Part shown: in pieces, positions 58,894 through 64,000 of the stretch
How positions within the stretch are numbered: the first letter of the stretch is position 1
Layout of the letters: every line of letters starts with the position of its first letter
Position numbers and translations under genes: made by a program
DNA from: an uncultured Bacteroides sp.
GTDB lineage: Bacteria > Bacteroidota > Bacteroidia > Bacteroidales > Bacteroidaceae
DNA length: 64,000 nucleotides
Assembly: GCF_963678425.1 (NCBI RefSeq)
Contig: NZ_OY782855.1
Span: 930,001-994,000, forward strand
Reading direction: 5' to 3'
The notes under the pieces: generated by a model
Seen by the model: only the letters and a program-made list of their open reading frames with translations
Told to the model about the DNA's origin: nothing
Databases searched by the model: none

Positions 58894-60012
58894 ATGCAAT
58901 CAATAACTGTTTTAGAGGTAATACGACAAGGCCAGATTGGAGGAGGTGAATCTCATTTACTTGATTTGGTTTCGGGTTTTGATAGCACAGTCAACACTAT
59001 TGTACTTGCTTTCACGCCGGGACAAATGATTGATGCATTGAGAGCTCAGGGAGTGAAATGTTATGTAATAGAAACCTCCCACCCTTTTGACTTTAGAATT
59101 ATAAAGCAAATACGGGAATTAATTAAAAAAGAAGAGATTCAGATTATTCATGCCCATGGAAGTAGGGCAGCTTCCAATGTGGCGTTGATTGCGAAAATGA
59201 TGAGAATACCCTTAATATATACAGTTCACGGATGGAGCTTTCATCAGGATCAATCACCAATGATTAGTTATTTAAGAGCCAGGAGCGAGAAGATTATCTG
59301 TGCTATGAGTAACCAAGTTATTTGTGTTTCTGAGAGTAATCAACAGACCGGGATTCAAACTTTTGGTCTTAAGAAATCTGTTGTGATTGAGAATGGAATC
59401 AATCTTTCACGATTCAATCCTGACAACTCGTTTAAAAATATCAGAAAGGAGTTTGGTTTCAATGTGGATGATTTTATTGTGGGATTTATCGGAAGAATTA
59501 CGCTTCAGAAAGATCCAATGAATTTCATTAAGAGCATTGCCATAGCTCATAAGAAAGAATCTGGAATAAAAGGTTTTTTAGTTGGCGAAGGGGATATGAA
59601 AGACGAAGCAATAGCTTACATCCGAGAGAACTCTTTAGAGGATGTAATACGAACTTCAAATTTCAGAAGTGACATTCCTGATTTACTGAATGCGATTGAT
59701 GTCTTTTGTCTGCCAAGCTTATGGGAAGGATTATCTATAGCTTTACTGGAAGCAATGGCGATGGGAAAAGCATTAGTTGTTACTCCAACTGACGGAACAA
59801 AAGAGGTTATAACTGATCAAGTAAATGGATTGGTTGCTCAATATAACAATCCGGAAAATCATGCAGAACTTTATATAGCCTATTTCAAGGATTCTCTGCT
59901 AAAAGAGAAATGTGAGAAAGAAGCCAAAGCACTTGTCGAGAAACGTTTTGACAGTAAATGGGTCTCTGCAAAAGTAACTGAAATATATAAATCATTAGTA
60001 CTAAAACAATGA
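58894..60012 (+). CDS. Family 4 glycosyltransferase
   Basis: 372 residues. VIRQGQIGGGESHLLDLVSG, IIHAHGSRAASNVALIAKM and YTVHGWSFH form the N-domain. VVIENGINLSRF, VGFIGRITLQKDPMNFIKSI, GFLVGEGDMKDEAIAYI and CLPSLWEGLSIALLEAMAMG (EX7E) match the GT4 subgroup with GGGE in the N-domain glycine loop. Base composition is less AT-rich than in the genes before it. It overlaps the last transferase gene by four bases. Confidence 0.9.
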   Translation: MQSITVLEVIRQGQIGGGESHLLDLVSGFDSTVNTIVLAFTPGQMIDALRAQGVKCYVIETSHPFDFRIIKQIRELIKKEEIQIIHAHGSRAASNVALIAKMMRIPLIYTVHGWSFHQDQSPMISYLRARSEKIICAMSNQVICVSESNQQTGIQTFGLKKSVVIENGINLSRFNPDNSFKNIRKEFGFNVDDFIVGFIGRITLQKDPMNFIKSIAIAHKKESGIKGFLVGEGDMKDEAIAYIRENSLEDVIRTSNFRSDIPDLLNAIDVFCLPSLWEGLSIALLEAMAMGKALVVTPTDGTKEVITDQVNGLVAQYNNPENHAELYIAYFKDSLLKEKCEKEAKALVEKRFDSKWVSAKVTEIYKSLVLKQ

Positions 60013-61193
60013 AATTCATAGAAATACTCTTCTGGTTAAGCCTGATAATTGTATTTTATACGTATCTGGGCTATGGCATGGTGCTTTACCTGATGGTAAA
60101 GATTAAGGAACTCTTCCTGAAACCTAAGGAAAAAGAATTACCTGAAACGGGGAAACTGCCGGAAGTGACGCTTTTTATCACTGCTTACAATGAAGAAGCG
60201 ATTGTGAAAGAGAAGATGGACAACTGCAGGAAGCTAGACTACCCGAAGGATAAACTAAAAATTGTGTGGGTAACGGATGGCAGCAGTGACAGCACGAATG
60301 AGTTGCTGAAAGCATATCCGGAGGTTACTGTTTTGTTTCAACCGGAACGGCAGGGGAAGACGGCTGCACTGAACCGGGGAATGAGGTTTGTCTCCTCTCC
60401 CATTGTGGTGTTCACGGATGCCAATACGATGATTAACCAGGAAGCAATCGGGGAAATTGTAAGGCAGTTCCGGAATGTCTGGGTGGGATGTGTGGCCGGT
60501 GAAAAGCGTATTGCTGCCAAGGAGAAGGATGATGCTGCCGGTGGCGGTGAAGGTATTTACTGGAAGTATGAATCTACTCTGAAAGCGCTGGACTCTCGCT
60601 TATATTCGGCTGTGGGTGCAGCGGGTGAACTATTTGCCATCCGACGTGAATTATTCGAAGCAATGGAACGGGATACTTTGCTGGATGATTTTATTCTATC
60701 GCTCCGGATTGCTCAAAAAGGATATAAGATTGCTTACTGCGAAAAGGCGTATGCAATAGAATCGGCTTCCGCTGATATGAAGGAAGAGGAGAAAAGAAAG
60801 GTTCGCATTGCCGCGGGTGGTCTACAATCGATCTGGAGACTGCGCTCTTTATTAAATATTTTCCGCTACAGAATATTAAGTTTTCAGTACATTTCACATC
60901 GGGTGTTAAGGTGGTCGGTCACTCCTATCTTACTCTTTTTAATGTTCCCTCTCAATATTTTGCTGACTGCAACAAAAGGGACTAACATTTACTCTATATT
61001 ACTGATTGCCCAGATGTTATTTTACCTATCCGGGGTATGGGGGTATTATCTGTCTACCAAACAAATAAAGAATAAGTTGTTGTTTATTCCTTACTATTTT
61101 CTTTTTATGAACATTAATGTTGTTAAAGGAATTTCTTATCTGAAAAATAAAAAAAGTAACGGAATATGGGAAAAAGCTAATAGATCCATATAA
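60009..61193 (+). CDS. Membrane glycosyltransferase, family 2
   Basis: 394 residues. A membrane helix (about 5-28) precedes the GT2 domain: VTLFITAYNEEAIVKEKMDN, VWVTDGSSDSTNELLKAYP, QGKTAALNRGMRFVSSP, VVFTDANTMINQEAI (DAN metal site) and LLDDFILSLRIAQKGYKI (D-E/D-D-F region). KVRIAAGGLQSIWRL precedes three C-terminal helices (about 295-375), the layout of cellulose-synthase-like transferases. Its G/C content is visibly higher than that of the preceding cluster genes. It ends the cluster. Confidence 0.9.
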   Translation: MKFIEILFWLSLIIVFYTYLGYGMVLYLMVKIKELFLKPKEKELPETGKLPEVTLFITAYNEEAIVKEKMDNCRKLDYPKDKLKIVWVTDGSSDSTNELLKAYPEVTVLFQPERQGKTAALNRGMRFVSSPIVVFTDANTMINQEAIGEIVRQFRNVWVGCVAGEKRIAAKEKDDAAGGGEGIYWKYESTLKALDSRLYSAVGAAGELFAIRRELFEAMERDTLLDDFILSLRIAQKGYKIAYCEKAYAIESASADMKEEEKRKVRIAAGGLQSIWRLRSLLNIFRYRILSFQYISHRVLRWSVTPILLFLMFPLNILLTATKGTNIYSILLIAQMLFYLSGVWGYYLSTKQIKNKLLFIPYYFLFMNINVVKGISYLKNKKSNGIWEKANRSI

Positions 61194-61207
61194 TTCTTCA
61201 GATAAAG

Positions 61208-61240
61208 TTTGCAATTTTTCATTATTTATTTGTACATTTG
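61208..61240 (+). promoter_or_regulatory. Promoter of the hybrid histidine kinase
   Basis: TTTG at 61208-61211 and TACATTTG at 61233-61240 are 21 bases apart, near the Bacteroides consensus. The predicted leader is about 40 bases. Confidence 0.6.
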
Positions 61241-61285
61241 TTAGATTAACACTTGTCTTCCTTTTTGTTTCAAAGAAAAGTAATA

Positions 61286-63913
61286 ATGAAAAAAATTCTA
61301 CATAATCCACAATACTCAGATAAGATCTTGCAGATAACTGCGGATACGATGTTTTTAGTTAACTATGAAGGTGTTTGTGTTGATATGGTGATACACGCAA
61401 ATCAAAGGTTCTTTAAGAATAGAAGGAATTTATTAGGTGAGAATCTTCTAGAAATATTACCCCAGGAGACATCTGCTTCTTTGAAAGAAGAATTTGAGAA
61501 GGTTATTAATAATAAAGTTGTTTCCACTAAGAACTACATATTACCTCTTCCCGAAGGTACTTATTTCTTTAAATGCATTATGCATCCGTTTGAAGAGGGA
61601 TTGGTGCTGTGTCAATACAGAGATATTACGAGTAGAACCTTGATCAAAACTCAGCTCGAGAAAACGAATATTGAGTTACAGGAAGTTGAAAAAGCAGCCA
61701 AAATTGGTCAATGGAAATATGACTACAGCAAACAGACCTTTTATTATAAAGGATTTACCGGAGCAATGTCAAACAGCGAAAGATATAAATCCATTTCACT
61801 GGAGAAATATCTGAGTATAATGCATAAAGATGACCGCCCGGGATTTGTGTCATGGATGAATAGTATTCACGATAATACAAATACTGAAACGTTTGAATAC
61901 AGTATTCAATGGAAAAATGAGGCTGTATTTCTACGACTAAAAGTGTTAAGCAAAAAATTATCTCCAGGCGATGAAGCAGTTGAAGGATATTCTCAGAACT
62001 TAACAGACATTATCAAACTGGATGAGAGCTTAAGAAATGCGACAAAAGCAATTAATTATGCGTCAGAAGATATTTTTGCTATGAAGCTTGACGGAACGCT
62101 TACTTTTACAAATGAGCAGTTCCGAAGACATTATCTGCTGACAAATGACACGGACTTATCTACCATAAAAGTGGATGATCTCCCTGTTGATCAAAATCTG
62201 AAGAAACGGTGGATGGAAATGCACAGCAGATTTATCAACGTAACAGACATTGTGCGATATATTGAGAAAAAACCTTTCCCTCACCTGAAAGGGATTCTGG
62301 CTTTTGACTTCTTTTCTTATATTGTCAGAGATTCTGAAGGAAACGATACGATCTGGACATTTGGGCGCGATATATCGGAACAAATCAGACATGAAGAAGA
62401 AGTGAAGGAGGTGAACCAGATTATGAACACCGTATTGAAAAATCTCCCGATTGCCATTTCTGTAAAAGATACCGGGAATGATTTAAGGTATATTTACCGG
62501 AATCCTGTTTCTTTTTTAAAAATGAAAACAACGGATGTGATAGGAAAAACGGATTTTGATGTTTATCCGGATGATACTGCATTAACATTCAGAAATGAGG
62601 ACTTAGCCCTTATAAAGGATAATAAACCGATCATTTATAACAAGGAAACTACTGACGGAAACGGGAATAAGTACATAGTTCATAAGCTGAAAATTCTTGC
62701 TGATAATGGAGACAGATCTCCTTTGATTATATCTCTGGAAACAGACATTACAAAAATGAAGGAGCTGGAAAGTGAATTGATTAAGGCAAAAGATAAGGCT
62801 GAGAATTCAGACAAGCTGAAATCTGCTTTCCTGGCAAATATGAGCCATGAAATACGTACTCCGCTGAATGCTATTGTGGGTTTCTCGAGGGTGATTGCAG
62901 ATACGCAGGACCCAAAAGAAAGGATGGAGTATTATGATATTGTGGAATCAAACAACAACCGGTTACTGCAACTGATTAACGAGATTCTTGATCTTTCAAG
63001 AATTGAATCGGGAATTATGGAGTTCGTAGAACAACCGGTTAGCATGAATGTGATATGCCTGGAGGTTCTGGATGCTCACAAGTTCCGCTGTCCGGAAAAT
63101 GTTGAGCTTATTTACGATGACTCTGATCCCAATATCTGGATTTACAGTGATAAAAACAGGCTGATTCAGGTATTCTCAAACCTCATTGGAAATGCCTTTA
63201 AATTTACCAGGGAAGGAAGTGTAAGGTTTGGCTACAAACTAAAAGGGGAATTTATAGAATGCTACGTAAAAGATACCGGAGTAGGCTTCTCAAAAGAAAA
63301 ATCAAATAAAGTATTTGAACGATTTGCCAAGCTGAATACTACTGCACAAGGTACGGGGCTGGGGCTTTCCATCTGCCAATCAATTATTGAAAAGCTGGGA
63401 GGAACTATCTGTGCCAAATCTGACGAAGGAAAGGGTGCCGAGTTTATATTTACACATCCATATGTGGTTCCTGAAGAAGAAGCGGGGTCCGGCAATAATA
63501 AAGACAAGAATGCGGACCAAAAGCTTTCAGAGAATAAGAGGGTGGAACTTTCAGAGAAGAAAGATATGGTTGTTCTTGTGGCTGAAGACAACGACAGCAA
63601 CTTTAAATTACTGAATGTAATGATTGGGAAAAAGTTCACACTCTTGCGTGCTCATGACGGAATAGAAGCGGTAACTATGTTTGAGGAGCACAAGCCCAAC
63701 ATTATTCTGATGGATATAAAAATGCCAAACATGGACGGACTGGATGCTACACGTGTGATACGGGAAGTTTCACCGGATATACCCATCATTGCTTTAAGCG
63801 CTTATGTATTTGACAATGATATAAAAGCTGCTTTGGGGTGCGGGTGCAATGATTTTATACCCAAACCGGTCTCCCTGGATCTGTTATCTGAAATTTTGAA
63901 AAAATATCTGTAA
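61286..63913 (+). CDS. Soluble PAS-containing hybrid histidine kinase
   Basis: 875 residues from the ATG at 61286; an upstream TTG at 61253 is less likely. There are about four PAS-like modules (near 10-120, 130-240, 250-370 and 375-490; for example IMNTVLKNLPIAISVKDTG in the last). The HisKA box is FLANMSHEIRTPLNAIVGFS with His521. The HATPase_c domain has NLIGNAFKFT, VKDTGVGF and GTGLGLSICQSI. The C-terminal receiver has VAEDNDSNFKLL, phospho-acceptor Asp810 in ILMDIKMPNMDGLD, and FIPKPVSLDLL. No membrane helix is visible, so it senses intracellular signals. No DNA-binding output is present; it needs a partner. Confidence 0.92.
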   Translation: MKKILHNPQYSDKILQITADTMFLVNYEGVCVDMVIHANQRFFKNRRNLLGENLLEILPQETSASLKEEFEKVINNKVVSTKNYILPLPEGTYFFKCIMHPFEEGLVLCQYRDITSRTLIKTQLEKTNIELQEVEKAAKIGQWKYDYSKQTFYYKGFTGAMSNSERYKSISLEKYLSIMHKDDRPGFVSWMNSIHDNTNTETFEYSIQWKNEAVFLRLKVLSKKLSPGDEAVEGYSQNLTDIIKLDESLRNATKAINYASEDIFAMKLDGTLTFTNEQFRRHYLLTNDTDLSTIKVDDLPVDQNLKKRWMEMHSRFINVTDIVRYIEKKPFPHLKGILAFDFFSYIVRDSEGNDTIWTFGRDISEQIRHEEEVKEVNQIMNTVLKNLPIAISVKDTGNDLRYIYRNPVSFLKMKTTDVIGKTDFDVYPDDTALTFRNEDLALIKDNKPIIYNKETTDGNGNKYIVHKLKILADNGDRSPLIISLETDITKMKELESELIKAKDKAENSDKLKSAFLANMSHEIRTPLNAIVGFSRVIADTQDPKERMEYYDIVESNNNRLLQLINEILDLSRIESGIMEFVEQPVSMNVICLEVLDAHKFRCPENVELIYDDSDPNIWIYSDKNRLIQVFSNLIGNAFKFTREGSVRFGYKLKGEFIECYVKDTGVGFSKEKSNKVFERFAKLNTTAQGTGLGLSICQSIIEKLGGTICAKSDEGKGAEFIFTHPYVVPEEEAGSGNNKDKNADQKLSENKRVELSEKKDMVVLVAEDNDSNFKLLNVMIGKKFTLLRAHDGIEAVTMFEEHKPNIILMDIKMPNMDGLDATRVIREVSPDIPIIALSAYVFDNDIKAALGCGCNDFIPKPVSLDLLSEILKKYL

Positions 63914-63916
63914 AGA

Positions 63917-64000
63917 ATGGGTAAGAAAGCCACCTTTTTGTATCTTGATTTTTTATCTGTCCTTTTTACTGCTGCTTTGGCGGTTCTTACGATTGTTGTG
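63917..64000 (+). CDS. N-terminus of a membrane protein (cut by window end)
   Basis: The ATG at 63917 opens 28 codons that stay open to base 64000: a short basic start (MGKKATFLYLDF) and a hydrophobic segment (LSVLFTAALAVLTIVV) suited to a membrane helix or signal anchor. It lies three bases after the hybrid kinase stop, so it is probably cotranscribed with it. Identity unknown. Confidence 0.6.
   Translation, partial: MGKKATFLYLDFLSVLFTAALAVLTIVV

Overview
The window looks like a chromosome segment of a Bacteroides-type bacterium (Bacteroidota). The evidence is: several promoters that fit the Bacteroides consensus (TTTG, about 19 bases, TAnnTTTG); few recognisable Shine-Dalgarno sites; families restricted to this group (DUF3575, DUF3868, FimB/Mfa2-like and Mfa1-like fimbrial lipoproteins, DUF4248, DUF5106, the VirE_N/VirE protein, BspA-type leucine-rich repeats); and lipoproteins with acidic residues just after the lipid-accepting cysteine. 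No rRNA, tRNA, CRISPR array, transposase or integrase was seen.

Layout. 1-812 is the start of a rhamnulokinase gene (minus strand). 1118-4659 holds a zinc-ribbon membrane protein, a BspA-like secreted repeat protein and a small exported hypothetical protein. 5058-11916 is a complete trp operon (trpB-E-G-D-C-F-A) preceded by a leader peptide with tandem Trp codons and a strong attenuator hairpin. 11940-14941 holds ansA, a small membrane protein and a type II NADH dehydrogenase. 15180-20165 holds two paralogous LruC-domain surface lipoproteins. 20197-28862 is an exopolysaccharide module: receiver protein, initiating sugar transferase fused to a degenerate receiver, short TolC-like protein, chain-length protein with a vestigial kinase, Wzy-like polymerase, two glycosyltransferases and an acyltransferase. 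28966-30517 holds a nitroreductase and a thioredoxin-like lipoprotein. 30567-41716 is a fimbrial operon on the minus strand that ends in a 1623-residue secreted protein.

41906-45909 is a small module (amidase, coiled-coil protein, HU-like protein, DUF4248 protein, VirE-like ATPase) that recurs in Bacteroides genomes and has no settled function. Next to it, 46086-46443 is a small gene broken at a run of nine A. 46531-61193 is a glycan assembly cluster with a Wzx-like flippase and eleven glycosyltransferase-type genes, one of them inverted. 61208-63913 is a soluble hybrid histidine kinase with several PAS domains, followed by the first codons of a membrane protein cut by the window end.

How the genes may work together (inference). 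The first polysaccharide module has an initiating transferase, chain-length protein and polymerase but no flippase. The second has a flippase and many transferases but no initiator, polymerase or chain-length protein. They could serve one pathway. The LruC lipoproteins, the BspA-like protein and the fimbrial operon make this a surface-rich segment. The best candidates for undescribed biology are the receiver / degenerate-receiver-transferase pair, the LruC pair upstream of it, the amidase-HU-DUF4248-VirE module, and the trp leader.
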